In this document: in pieces, positions 50,788-60,039 of the stretch
How the letters are laid out: every line of letters starts with the position of its first letter
Position numbering within the stretch: the first letter of the stretch is position 1
Assembly: GCF_019603315.1 (NCBI RefSeq)
Contig: NZ_CP080649.1
Coordinates: 1,813,501 to 1,877,500, forward strand
DNA: 64,000 bases
DNA from: Ruficoccus sp. ZRK36
GTDB taxonomy: Bacteria; Verrucomicrobiota; Verrucomicrobiia; Opitutales; Cerasicoccaceae
Direction of reading: 5' to 3'
Made by a program: the position numbers and the translations under genes
The notes under the pieces: generated by a model
Seen by the model: the letters and a program-made list of their open reading frames with translations, nothing else
Told to the model about the DNA's origin: nothing
Database searches by the model: none

Positions 50788-53700
50788 ATGATTTTTAGAA
50801 ATTTACTTATTGGCTTACTCTTGGGAGGTGCACTTGGCTATGCGAATGAGGGCGATTTACTGTCCGTCTGGCAGTACGATACGCCCGGCGATTATCGTTT
50901 TCATGTGGTGCCCGATAATGTTGCGACGATTGACAGCAACACGGGTGAGGTGACTCCCGGCGGTGAGAAAGCTGTCGCCATCAGCTTGGTAAAGCTGGTT
51001 TCAGGGGCATTACCGTGGGATATTCAATTCTCTTGCGACTATGATGGCGCGCTCAGTGCCGGAAAGAGCTACGAGGTCAGCTTTGCCTGCCGGGCCACTG
51101 TGCCGGGCGTGATTAAAGTTTGCTCGGGACTTCGCAATAAGCCGTTTACGCCCATTGCCGGATCCATGGCGGATATCGATGTGACGGAGGACTGGAGGAC
51201 TGTATCCTTCCGGTTCACCGTTGATCAGGATTGGCAACCACCGCTCACAATCTCACGTATGATGCTGGCAGATTACGGTGAGCCCTCGACTCTGTACATC
51301 GGCCCCATCTCGCTGCGTGAGTTGCCGTCGCTGCTTCCTCTGGCTGTCGAAGACGAGTGGGTGGTGTGTTTGGATGCCGATAAGCCAATGGATGTAGCGA
51401 CCTTTCAGGATGGGTTTGCCACCTCGAAGGGGGAAGCCTCTCCCATGCTGGTGACAGCTACCGAAGGTGATATCGACCTGGCGGCTTTGGCTGGTGAGAG
51501 TCAGGAAAAGCGTAGTGCTATTCTCTACAACGAGTTCTATTCACCGAGTGCAGGGAAGATGCGAATCGGGGTTTCCGCCGATTGGTGGATGGAGATTTTC
51601 GTCAACGGAAAATCAGTCTATAGCACGCTAGCGGCAGGCAATCTGTCGAATAGCTTTACGGTTAACGACCATGTCGTAGAGTTTCCCGTCATGGAGGGAG
51701 TGAATCTCCTGGCTGTGCGTGTCTTGAGTGGCTCAGAGGGTTGGCGTTTTACCTATGGCGTGCCCACCCGGGCACCGGATGAGGTTGGGCTTTATGTTGT
51801 GCGGCCGAGTCACGAGTGGAAGCCTGTGAATATGGGAGCCTACATCGTCAAGGCCGGGACGGCTTTGGACTTTTCCCGGTTGCTGGGAGAGCCGGTACCA
51901 GCGGGGACGTTTGGGCGTCTGATCGTTTCGGAGGAGGGGAATCTGGCTTTTGAAAACGCCAAAGAGAAGCCGGTGCGCTTTATTTCCTTTAACTGCATGC
52001 TCAGCAAATGGCGAAAAAAAGTGCATACCTGGACGAAGCAGGATATCGAAAACTATGCGGATGCTATAGCCCGGCAGGGATACAATATGGTCCGCTTGCA
52101 TTTCAATGAGCGCTTCCTGTTGGGATACAAGATTCATGATACTCCACATCGGACACTTGCGGAAACGGGTATCCCCGAAAGCGCCTCAGAGATACCGTTT
52201 GATGAAGAGAACTATGAACGCTTCGAGTACCTGATTTACTGCCTGAAAATGCGGGGGATTTATGTCAACCTCGACTTGATGGGATCGCACGGGGGTTATA
52301 CGTTGGCATACCCGTCTAAGGTCGCCTCAGAAAACAGCTTTCGGGTACAGCTACTCATTAACCCTGAGTACCGTAAGCACTGGTATCAAGCGATCGAGTA
52401 CTTGCTGACGCGGGCCAATCCCTATACGGGCCTAAGCCTGAAAGACGACCCCATGATTGCCCTGGTTGAGCCGCTGAATGAGCAAGATCTTCGTCTGTAT
52501 GATAAAGGAATGATGGCTGCTCTCACTCCCGCCTTCACCGAATATCTGAAGAGTAAGTACGGCACCGACAAAGCGCTTCAAGAGGCGTGGGGCGAGGCAT
52601 CCGTCACTTTTGCCACAGTGCCTGATATTGATGAAACGATACTGAGAAAAGGGGACACCCGGTCGGATGATGCTGGTACTTTCCTGATCGATACGATGTC
52701 GGAGATGACAAAGTGGTACTACGATTCGCTACGTCAGATCGGCTACAATGGGTTGATCTCTCAGTGGGACATGATCATGCGGACAATGGAGATTCCGGTG
52801 CGGGCGTTGATGCCGGTGATTGCCCAGCACAGCTACTTTAGCCACCCGACTCATGGCATCCCGACTAAGAATTTGGCGCAAAAGTCAATGAACTGGCGAT
52901 ACACGCTGGGTAATCCCGATTATGACGTCATGGTGGTACAGGAAAGCTCCCTGAACTCCAGTTACTTCAGGGCTTCAGCCGCCGCACGCTTTCTGGACCG
53001 TCCATTTCTGATCACGGAGTACTCACATAGTTCATTTAATCGTTACCGTCATGAAAGGGGCCTTTATTTCGGAGCCTACGCCGCGTTTCAGGATTGGGAT
53101 TGTCTGACTGCGCATGGCGAACTGGCAGCGGTCAGAGACACGACTGCTGAGCCTTTGGCTACCTTTGAGAGTGCCGTAGATCCTATCTCCAAGGCTTCCG
53201 AGACGGTGGCAGCACTTGCATTCCTGCGGCGGGATGTGGGTGAAGCAAAGCATTCGGTCGAGTTCCCGTTGACGCGTGACCTCCTTTTCCCACAGCACTT
53301 TTTAGCTGCGATTAGTGATGACTATGCGAAGCTCTCCATGCTGACCAAGATCGGTATATCCTATAACCAGGTCGAACCGCTGATGCCTGTGGGGGTATGT
53401 ACTCCGACGCTGCAAATCGTACCGGAGGATTTCTCGCCGCTCCAGGTTACCACTTGGTACGTCAAGGCGTCTTCATCGGATTCAAACATGCTTCCTTCCT
53501 TGGTTCAGGATGTCCGCGAGGCAGGGATCCTCTCGGGCCAGAATAAAACTAACGCCGAGGAACACATTTACCAAAGCGATACCGAGGAAATCATTCTCGA
53601 CGCTCAGGAGGAGACCATGACGGTGATCAGTCCTCGTCTCGAAGGCGCAATCGTGAAAGAGGATGTCCCAGTGCAACTGGACCGTATGCATATTGATTCA

Positions 53701-54066
53701 TGTTCAAAGCCTGCGTCAATTGTGCTCGCGTCTCTGAATCGTGATCAGGATATACGGGATGCTGATCGTCTGCTGCTGGTGCTGGCGACGAACGCCCTCA
53801 ATGACGGCATGACCTTTGAGCGTCCAAATATGGTTCTTCTCGCAGAGGTCGGCCAACTTCCAGTCCTCATGGAATCTGTTCAGTGCGAGATCAAGATTGA
53901 AACATCACAGTCCACGCTTCCCAGGGTGTTTGCCTTGAATATGGACGGAACCCGGTCCGAAGAAATTTCCAGCAAGTTGAGGGATGGAAAGTTGATCATA
54001 AGCCTGGATACAGCGAAGCTTGAGTACGGAACACCGTACTTCGAGATCGTCTATTCCGAAAAATAG
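50788..54066 (+). CDS. large GH5-like (clan GH-A) glycoside hydrolase
   Basis: A 1092-residue exported enzyme. Signal peptide MIFRNLLIGLLLGGALGYA. Residues about 30-190 form a carbohydrate-binding jelly roll (DYRFHVVPDN, EDWRTVSFRFTVDQDW) and 190-370 a second beta-sandwich. The TIM barrel runs from about 395: RFISFNCMLSKW, QGYNMVRLHFNERF, acid/base Glu565 in ALVEPLNEQDL and nucleophile Glu744 in PFLITEYSHSSFNRYRHERG. The last 200 residues are beta-rich. The two glutamates and strand order support clan GH-A; the exact family (GH5 or a related one) is open. It likely cleaves a beta-linked polysaccharide outside the cytoplasm. Confidence 0.82.
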   Translation: MIFRNLLIGLLLGGALGYANEGDLLSVWQYDTPGDYRFHVVPDNVATIDSNTGEVTPGGEKAVAISLVKLVSGALPWDIQFSCDYDGALSAGKSYEVSFACRATVPGVIKVCSGLRNKPFTPIAGSMADIDVTEDWRTVSFRFTVDQDWQPPLTISRMMLADYGEPSTLYIGPISLRELPSLLPLAVEDEWVVCLDADKPMDVATFQDGFATSKGEASPMLVTATEGDIDLAALAGESQEKRSAILYNEFYSPSAGKMRIGVSADWWMEIFVNGKSVYSTLAAGNLSNSFTVNDHVVEFPVMEGVNLLAVRVLSGSEGWRFTYGVPTRAPDEVGLYVVRPSHEWKPVNMGAYIVKAGTALDFSRLLGEPVPAGTFGRLIVSEEGNLAFENAKEKPVRFISFNCMLSKWRKKVHTWTKQDIENYADAIARQGYNMVRLHFNERFLLGYKIHDTPHRTLAETGIPESASEIPFDEENYERFEYLIYCLKMRGIYVNLDLMGSHGGYTLAYPSKVASENSFRVQLLINPEYRKHWYQAIEYLLTRANPYTGLSLKDDPMIALVEPLNEQDLRLYDKGMMAALTPAFTEYLKSKYGTDKALQEAWGEASVTFATVPDIDETILRKGDTRSDDAGTFLIDTMSEMTKWYYDSLRQIGYNGLISQWDMIMRTMEIPVRALMPVIAQHSYFSHPTHGIPTKNLAQKSMNWRYTLGNPDYDVMVVQESSLNSSYFRASAAARFLDRPFLITEYSHSSFNRYRHERGLYFGAYAAFQDWDCLTAHGELAAVRDTTAEPLATFESAVDPISKASETVAALAFLRRDVGEAKHSVEFPLTRDLLFPQHFLAAISDDYAKLSMLTKIGISYNQVEPLMPVGVCTPTLQIVPEDFSPLQVTTWYVKASSSDSNMLPSLVQDVREAGILSGQNKTNAEEHIYQSDTEEIILDAQEETMTVISPRLEGAIVKEDVPVQLDRMHIDSCSKPASIVLASLNRDQDIRDADRLLLVLATNALNDGMTFERPNMVLLAEVGQLPVLMESVQCEIKIETSQSTLPRVFALNMDGTRSEEISSKLRDGKLIISLDTAKLEYGTPYFEIVYSEK

Positions 54067-54089
54067 GCGCATTGGGTAACCTTTACGAC

Positions 54090-54128
54090 GAGGCCCTCAC
54101 TTTAACTAGAAGTGGGGGCCTCATTTTG
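54090..54128 (+). terminator. terminator after the large glycoside hydrolase gene
   Basis: GAGGCCCTCACTT and AAGTGGGGGCCTC pair over 13 positions with one G-U, loop TAACTAG, then ATTTT. It is 24 bases after the stop codon. Confidence 0.85.
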
Positions 54129-54509
54129 CCTGAAGGGGTACAGCCGCTGCAATCAGTGACAGCTGTTGCGCCTAGGCACAGAGGGGTCGCAGGGGAGGCA
54201 TTGCTTCTCTGGTTATCGCGTCGGAGCGGGAGTGTCGGTAATCGTGTCGATAGGGGGAGCGATAAGCATCAGGCTTAGCTTTTTCTACCGGGGACACGGC
54301 GCTCAACGCGCAGCCTGCGAGGGCTTGCTCCGTGAGTCGAAGGCGCGGCCTGGCCTGCCGGTTTGCATGTTGTGTGACCGCATGCTCCGGGGGCGGTGTG
54401 TGCATGTTTATACGGGCTGTACTTTGACTTGCGGCGGGTGACGTGTGGCCTTCTGCCCCCTGCTCCCGGCGACTGCGGGACACTCTCCGGGCAGCGTGTG
54501 CCATAGACT
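54129..54509. other. GC-rich intergenic region without supported gene
   Basis: About 380 bases between the glycoside hydrolase terminator and the end of a leftward symporter gene. One minus-strand frame (54172-54504) is open but is Arg/Ala/His-rich and looks like a compositional artefact. Nothing else seen. Confidence 0.5.
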
Positions 54510-56804
54510 CTACTTGTCCTTATCGTCAGCCTTTGTGCTAAAGGCGGCTTTGTCCATGAGGGAGACTTCTCCCTCTACGCGACCATCGTCGAGCGGGTTG
54601 TCGATGCGGTTCTTCAGGTCTCGGAACAGTTGACGGGTATCAATAATCCCACCGATCATGAACCAGATCGTGCTGACCATGCCCATGATGGCCGGGACCA
54701 TGATGAACGTGATGAAAAAGTACACGCTCCACCAGTGCTTGGGCCAGGGGCTGATGAGGTTCCAGATCAGCACAACCAGAAAGGACAGGAAAAACTTGAA
54801 GAAAATGGAGTAATAGAAGATCGCCCAGGCGATGATGCGGTCTCCCTTGGTGTAGTCGGGCGTGATGCCGATGAGTTTCTTGAACACCGTGCGCCAGCTC
54901 CAGGCGGTATCGATGTGCTTCTCGCCGTCGATGTTGTACTTACCGCGGTGGAGAAGTCGCTCCAGGTTGTAGGGCTTCTTACAGGTCAGCAGCGACACGA
55001 CTACATAGCCCAGGATGCCGAGCAGGATGGCCATGAAATACAGCTCGTACGAGTTGATCGGGAACTTCACGGCGCTCATCTTCCACTCGATGTAGGGCGA
55101 GAAGGGGCTGGAAACGGTAACCAGAAAACGACCGATCGGGTCCACCCATCCGTGTTGGTCGAGGAAGGGGTAGATGACGTCTGCCCATTTGCGCTGAAGG
55201 AATAGGCCCAGGATGGAAAAACCACTGCCAAAGGTCAGCGCGGTGTAGGCGCCTGCCGTCGTTCCGAATCGGCTGTACAGGCCAAACACCATAATCGGCC
55301 CAGCTCCTCCCATCCAGATCGCGGTCATGATGGTTACAAACATATTGATGTAGTCCAGGCTGACAAAGAGCATGGAGAAACACCAAAAGAAGACGGCAAT
55401 GACGAGGGAGCAAAGGCGAAGCACCCAGATGTGCTGACGCGGTGTGAGTGGCCTTTTCAGGTTGGGCAGTATCACGTCCTGCACTATGCTCGCCGAGCTG
55501 TTGAAGATGCGTGAGTCATCCGTCGAGAGCATGAGCATCAGCATGAGCAGGCAGAACAGGCCCGTCAGCCCGATGGGGAATATCTGCCGCAGGGCGACAG
55601 GCATCATCATCTGAAAGTACTGGGTGCGATACTGCTGGAATTGGCGATTCCCGTCCGCGCTGTCACCGAGCACTTCGTGGGCGGTATCGAAATACACCGT
55701 GTCGAGATTGCTTTTCTGGGAGAGTGGGGGATCCATGCCAATGACATGATGTTGCTCCGGGAGCGCCGCGATTCGTGCATCCAGCTCTCCGCGCAGCGAG
55801 TCGTCTTCGATGACCTTTTCCGTGATCTTCTCCGAGAGTTCGGCACGGATTTCATGCGCCTGTGTGGCATGATTACGGTGGGTCATGACCGTGATGATCA
55901 AGATCGCAATCGCTATGCCCATGAACGCGGAGAGCCCTGCCCGCCAGGCTCCCAGGAGGCCCGCCATTTTCTGCTCGTGGGGTGTGCGGGCCGAGCACGA
56001 GGTGTCGCTGCCTATCCAGCTGGCTCGGTTCAGCACAGAGCTGACCACCTGCACCAGGAGTGCAAAAATGTTAAAGTCTCTCAGTTCATCGATGTCAAAG
56101 GGGTTTAGAAAGCTCTGCCCATCGACTCGGTCCAACATCGTAGGGGCGATCTCGCTGCCCCAGGAGACATGGAGAATCAGGTAGCCGGTGATAATGACAA
56201 AAACCGGGTATGCGATCAGACCCTGGAAACAGTCCGTCAGCAGGAGCGAGACGCGTCCACCCGGCCAGATGATGATGATGGCCATGATCAGGACCAGAGT
56301 GACCACAATCCCGTAGCACGGAATCGGAATCCCGAAGATCATAACCTGGTGCGGGAGTCCGAGATAGTAGATGAAAAAGTTGGCAGCGATCGCAGGGCCA
56401 ATGGCGTTGGTCAGTAGCTCAGATAGCGTACGTAGTATCGAAGCCAATACACGAAAGCGCCGACTGTAGCGCATCTCCAGAAACTGCCCCATCGAGAGCG
56501 CCTTGGTTTCGCGGAAGCGGTAGACGCAGTAGCCCGTCAGACCCATGAATATGCTGACAGGGATCGTCAGGAAATACCAGAACGCCAGCCCGTAGCCGGT
56601 TTGATACTTCATCTCTACCATCCCCACCAGCGTGATGATGCTGAGTGTGGCGGTCATGTCGCCGACAGAGATCACGTAGCGCCCGGCGACTCGCCCTGCG
56701 GCCAGAAAGTCAACCACGCCGTGGATATACCTGCGCGAGTAGGCAGACAGGAGCAGGATCGATAAGGTCGGGATAATGACGATCAGGTAGTCAACAAGAT
56801 GCAT
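54510..56804 (-). CDS. sodium/solute symporter (SSS family), long form
   Basis: A 764-residue membrane protein with about 13-15 helices. The SSS signature is visible: YIHGVVDFLAAGRVAGRYVI, GLAFWYFLTIPVSI, RFRVLASILRTLSELLTNAI and IWPGGRVSLLLTDCFQGLI, with LMLMLSTDDSRIFNSSAS in the sodium-site helix. A soluble insert of about 80 residues (330-410; ELSEKITEKVIEDDSLRGEL) and an extra C-terminal region make it longer than usual. It should import a sugar or organic ion with sodium. Downstream in the same direction as the GH42-like enzyme gene, about 100 bases away, so probably co-transcribed and supplying it with substrate. Confidence 0.92.
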   Translation of the reverse strand: MHLVDYLIVIIPTLSILLLSAYSRRYIHGVVDFLAAGRVAGRYVISVGDMTATLSIITLVGMVEMKYQTGYGLAFWYFLTIPVSIFMGLTGYCVYRFRETKALSMGQFLEMRYSRRFRVLASILRTLSELLTNAIGPAIAANFFIYYLGLPHQVMIFGIPIPCYGIVVTLVLIMAIIIIWPGGRVSLLLTDCFQGLIAYPVFVIITGYLILHVSWGSEIAPTMLDRVDGQSFLNPFDIDELRDFNIFALLVQVVSSVLNRASWIGSDTSCSARTPHEQKMAGLLGAWRAGLSAFMGIAIAILIITVMTHRNHATQAHEIRAELSEKITEKVIEDDSLRGELDARIAALPEQHHVIGMDPPLSQKSNLDTVYFDTAHEVLGDSADGNRQFQQYRTQYFQMMMPVALRQIFPIGLTGLFCLLMLMLMLSTDDSRIFNSSASIVQDVILPNLKRPLTPRQHIWVLRLCSLVIAVFFWCFSMLFVSLDYINMFVTIMTAIWMGGAGPIMVFGLYSRFGTTAGAYTALTFGSGFSILGLFLQRKWADVIYPFLDQHGWVDPIGRFLVTVSSPFSPYIEWKMSAVKFPINSYELYFMAILLGILGYVVVSLLTCKKPYNLERLLHRGKYNIDGEKHIDTAWSWRTVFKKLIGITPDYTKGDRIIAWAIFYYSIFFKFFLSFLVVLIWNLISPWPKHWWSVYFFITFIMVPAIMGMVSTIWFMIGGIIDTRQLFRDLKNRIDNPLDDGRVEGEVSLMDKAAFSTKADDKDK

Positions 56805-56907
56805 GGCGGGGGTATATTTGCGGGCATGGGGGGCAAAAAGTCGAGGAGGTGCCCGGCAGGCACATTGCCGGGCACTCCTGTCGATACGAGGACACGCGCT
56901 ATCAGCC

Positions 56908-58860
56908 TCAGACTCGCGTGTTATCGTACTCTAGCTGATATAGCACACTATCAGGAGCTTGGAGAGTATCCTCGAAGCTGTCGCAATCGGTGGCTACGAC
57001 ACGTCCGGAGAACAGTTCTCTGACACTGCTGCATTTGGCGGGAAGCTGGAACGTCCTGAGGCCGCCCGTGGCGGTATGGGCGGCGAGGAGGCGAGAGTTG
57101 GCATAGACGGGCTCACCCACTGCACCGTAGAGATGCACGCCAGCAGAGTCGGCTATGGCGCGCAGGGAAGCGGCCGAGGGGCTAAGGTCGGAGTGCAGGA
57201 CAGATGTCCAGCCCCCAAAGTCTTTCTCCTGAATGCTGCCTGGCTTGTAGGGGAGACCGGTTAGTTTCTCGACATTGGCCTCATCGTAGTGACCGTCAGC
57301 GATGACGCCTGCCATGTGAATCCAAAGGAGAGTCCGGCCTTGCGCGGCGATTTTGTTTTTCAACTCCTCGGCTTTGTCAGTGTCGCAGGCGAAGAGATTG
57401 GGGAAGATGACCAGCTTGAACTGCGTGAAGTCGATCCTGTCGATATCGGCAGTGGAGTAGAGGCTGTAGGGAGCACCGATACGCCCAAGAGGTTGACGCA
57501 ACGTTCTGAACACATCGATCACGCGCTTGTCGTATTCGTTCAGGGCGAGGCAGCTGTCGGCATCGACGAGGACGGCGATTTCGCTCGCGTCTGCCGCGGG
57601 CGTCTCAACTTGCTCATCCCAGATGTCTTTCATCTGCTCCAGAGCCTGCAGGACATTCTTGGAATCGTACCAGTGGTTCCACATGTCGAACCACCAGAGC
57701 GAAACACCCTTGGTGAGAGCCAGTGAGAACTCTCGACGCAGCCCGGCTATGGACGAGGGCTCATCGGACCAGCGATGATTCCACGATTCGCCCCAGGGGA
57801 TGCCCCATGGGAGAAGGGGGTTGCCGTTTGCCGTATGCGTAAAGTGGTCAATCTCCCGGATATAGCCCTTACCGTGCAGCTTCATGCTGTCGATGAGCGA
57901 CATGTACCCGCTGGCACCTCCCATCTCACGATCCGCATAAGTGCCGGGAGAGATAAAGAAATCGATGTCGTCGGAGGCGAACACCTTGTCGTATCCCAAG
58001 TGCCCGTAGGAGACGAGTCGCTCGTGTCCGTGCTCGAGGACGTAGCCGTAGAAAACACCGAGATCGACACGGTGGTCGATGATCGACTGGGCCTGCTCGG
58101 CAAAGTAAAGAATCGTATCGGCGATCAGGTTACGGCTGAAATCCCAATACCGGATGCTGAGCCCGTCTGCCTGAGGGTCTTTCAGAAGTCCATGAGCAGC
58201 AGATGTACGCTCTCGCATAGACGGTAGATCAGTCGAATCTTCATTGCCCTGCTCGGCACACCACTGGCGCCACGCATCGATCCTGCTCGGTGACTCCTGC
58301 CCGTGGGAAGCGTCTTGCCATTCGCAGGTTGCTCCGGCGCACAGGATATAGCTTTTGATATGTTCGCCGTACTTCTGCTCACAGTGTTCCAAAAAGGCGT
58401 GCAGGTACTCGGTGGCCTCTTTGCGCCACCGCGTGTCGCCAGCTACCTTGCCGAGGTTGTAAAAGGAGTCGTCATAGCGGGAAAAACGCGTGAGCCAGTT
58501 TGGCGTGTTCAGGTCGATCATGCAGAGGAACTGCGTGCTCGGGTTGACCTCCAGTATCTCGTCAAACTGGCGGTCCAGGTACTCCCACTTATAGACGCCG
58601 AAGTGCATCCAGTTGGGGCGATGCTGACTGTATTCGACACCCAGGCTGTTGAGTGTGTTGGAGGGGTAGATACACACCGTATCGACTCCGAGTTCCACGA
58701 ATTGGGCAACGGTATCCTGTTTAGGCCAGAATGAGCGGTAGGCCATAAATGGTTTTGCCTTGGAGGATACTCCTCCATCTATGGTGCCGGATACGGTCGC
58801 GGTGTTGCTTTCAGCAGCCGCGTGTGAAGGGGGGCGAATCGAGTGTGTCATCCCTAACAA
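56908..58860 (-). CDS. GH42-like glycoside hydrolase with trimerisation-type domain
   Basis: A 650-residue protein without signal peptide, so cytoplasmic. The TIM barrel (residues 40-400) has RSFWPKQDTVAQFVELGVDT at its start, candidate acid/base Glu180 in YILCAGATCEWQDASHG and candidate nucleophile Glu336 in GKGYIREIDHFTH. Residues about 430-600 form a class I glutamine amidotransferase-like domain (FKLVIFPNLFACDT, GRTLLWIHMAGVIADG) as in beta-galactosidase trimerisation regions. It probably trims oligosaccharides after import; substrate specificity is unknown. It is divergent from an AraC gene (59002) and upstream of a symporter gene. Confidence 0.8.
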   Translation of the reverse strand: MLGMTHSIRPPSHAAAESNTATVSGTIDGGVSSKAKPFMAYRSFWPKQDTVAQFVELGVDTVCIYPSNTLNSLGVEYSQHRPNWMHFGVYKWEYLDRQFDEILEVNPSTQFLCMIDLNTPNWLTRFSRYDDSFYNLGKVAGDTRWRKEATEYLHAFLEHCEQKYGEHIKSYILCAGATCEWQDASHGQESPSRIDAWRQWCAEQGNEDSTDLPSMRERTSAAHGLLKDPQADGLSIRYWDFSRNLIADTILYFAEQAQSIIDHRVDLGVFYGYVLEHGHERLVSYGHLGYDKVFASDDIDFFISPGTYADREMGGASGYMSLIDSMKLHGKGYIREIDHFTHTANGNPLLPWGIPWGESWNHRWSDEPSSIAGLRREFSLALTKGVSLWWFDMWNHWYDSKNVLQALEQMKDIWDEQVETPAADASEIAVLVDADSCLALNEYDKRVIDVFRTLRQPLGRIGAPYSLYSTADIDRIDFTQFKLVIFPNLFACDTDKAEELKNKIAAQGRTLLWIHMAGVIADGHYDEANVEKLTGLPYKPGSIQEKDFGGWTSVLHSDLSPSAASLRAIADSAGVHLYGAVGEPVYANSRLLAAHTATGGLRTFQLPAKCSSVRELFSGRVVATDCDSFEDTLQAPDSVLYQLEYDNTRV

Positions 58861-59001
58861 TGCTCTCTCGCTTCACCGCAATCCTCAATCTGATTGAGTT
58901 TCCCATTTTTCACAAAACTTTAGTTTTATGAAGATTTTGGCCGTTGGATATAATCTTTGTGTTTTCGACTCATGGTGGACAATATCCAATATTTTTGCTA
59001 G

Positions 59002-59910
59002 ATGCATGGCATGTCTTTGAAAGACGCTCTTCCTGGCGTCTCTTTGTCCCCAAACGGTTTTATCTTCATGTCTGTACCAGATTCTAGCTCATCGGTGGAT
59101 GGTAGGGAATCCCATGTGAAACATGCCTCTCCGCACCACGGTTTTATTTGTGGGTATCGTCACTGTCAGCCGGAAACTTCGCCCTGGAAGCAGCGTATCA
59201 CTGATCGGGCCGGATTGCTACTGTGCGTGGACGGAGAGGGAGTTATCTCCTACGGGGATGATGATCGGCTGTCCGCTGTGTCTGGTGATCTTATTCTTCT
59301 GAAGCCCAGTGTCGCACACGCCTTTCAACCTGTCGGGACCTGGCATTTTCTCTGGTTTCATTTTCCGATCCGGTCGCATGTCATGCATGCTCTGCAGTGG
59401 CCAGAGCCGATTCCGGGGCTAGGGAAGGCAAGCCTTTTGCACGAGGACTTTATGCAGTCGCAGACTTCGCTGCTGGAGGCCCATCGGCTTGATTTGCAGC
59501 GTACACGTAATTGGAGTGAGCTGGCTCTCATCCTCGTGGAAAGTGCACTGGTGCGCGGCTACAATCAAAACATGGCGGAAGCGGCGGGTATCGACCGTAG
59601 GGTGCAGGCTGCTCAAAAGCTTCTGGCGGAGAGCGATGGGAGTATCGATCAGATTGCCAGACTATGCGGTGTGTCCAGGACGGCTCTGTACGAGAAATTT
59701 AAGAAAGCTGTCGGGGTTTCTCCTCGGCAGTACCGTGAGGAGGCTTTGCTTAGGCGCGCAGTACAGCTCCTTGCATTGCCTGAGTTGTCGATTGCGGAGA
59801 TCTCGGAGCAGGTTGGCATGCCAGATCCCTATTACTTCTCCACGCGTTTTCGTAAGGCGTTTGGACAGGCTCCCCGAGACTATCGCAAGCGATTGTTTGC
59901 GGGCAGTTAA
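59002..59910 (+). CDS. AraC-family transcriptional regulator
   Basis: A 302-residue protein. The N-terminal AraC cupin has LLLCVDGEGVISYGDDDRLS and GDLILLKPSVAHAFQPVGTW followed by HFLWFHFP; the C-terminal DNA-binding part has GSIDQIARLCGVSRTALYEK, FKKAVGVSPRQYREEALLRR and SIAEISEQVGMPDPYYFSTR. It is divergent from the GH42-like gene and upstream of the GH127 gene on its own strand. The divergent region has AAAACT-TT-AGTTTT (near 58916-58929), which may be its site. It probably senses the released sugar, perhaps arabinose. Confidence 0.94.
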   Translation: MHGMSLKDALPGVSLSPNGFIFMSVPDSSSSVDGRESHVKHASPHHGFICGYRHCQPETSPWKQRITDRAGLLLCVDGEGVISYGDDDRLSAVSGDLILLKPSVAHAFQPVGTWHFLWFHFPIRSHVMHALQWPEPIPGLGKASLLHEDFMQSQTSLLEAHRLDLQRTRNWSELALILVESALVRGYNQNMAEAAGIDRRVQAAQKLLAESDGSIDQIARLCGVSRTALYEKFKKAVGVSPRQYREEALLRRAVQLLALPELSIAEISEQVGMPDPYYFSTRFRKAFGQAPRDYRKRLFAGS

Positions 59911-60039
59911 TAGCCCTGATTTTTGTCACAGGCACAGCGCCGACCATCTCGCGTCATACCGATTTGTCTGCGTGTTTGATGTCGAGCCGGTGTTTTCGGA
60001 CAAAATTAAAGGTAATATGGATGTTAAGCTATTTTCGGA

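Noticed and set aside
54172-54504. 110-residue minus-strand frame
   Set aside because: Arg/Ala/His-rich, in a GC-rich intergenic region between a terminator and the end of a gene; no start signal.
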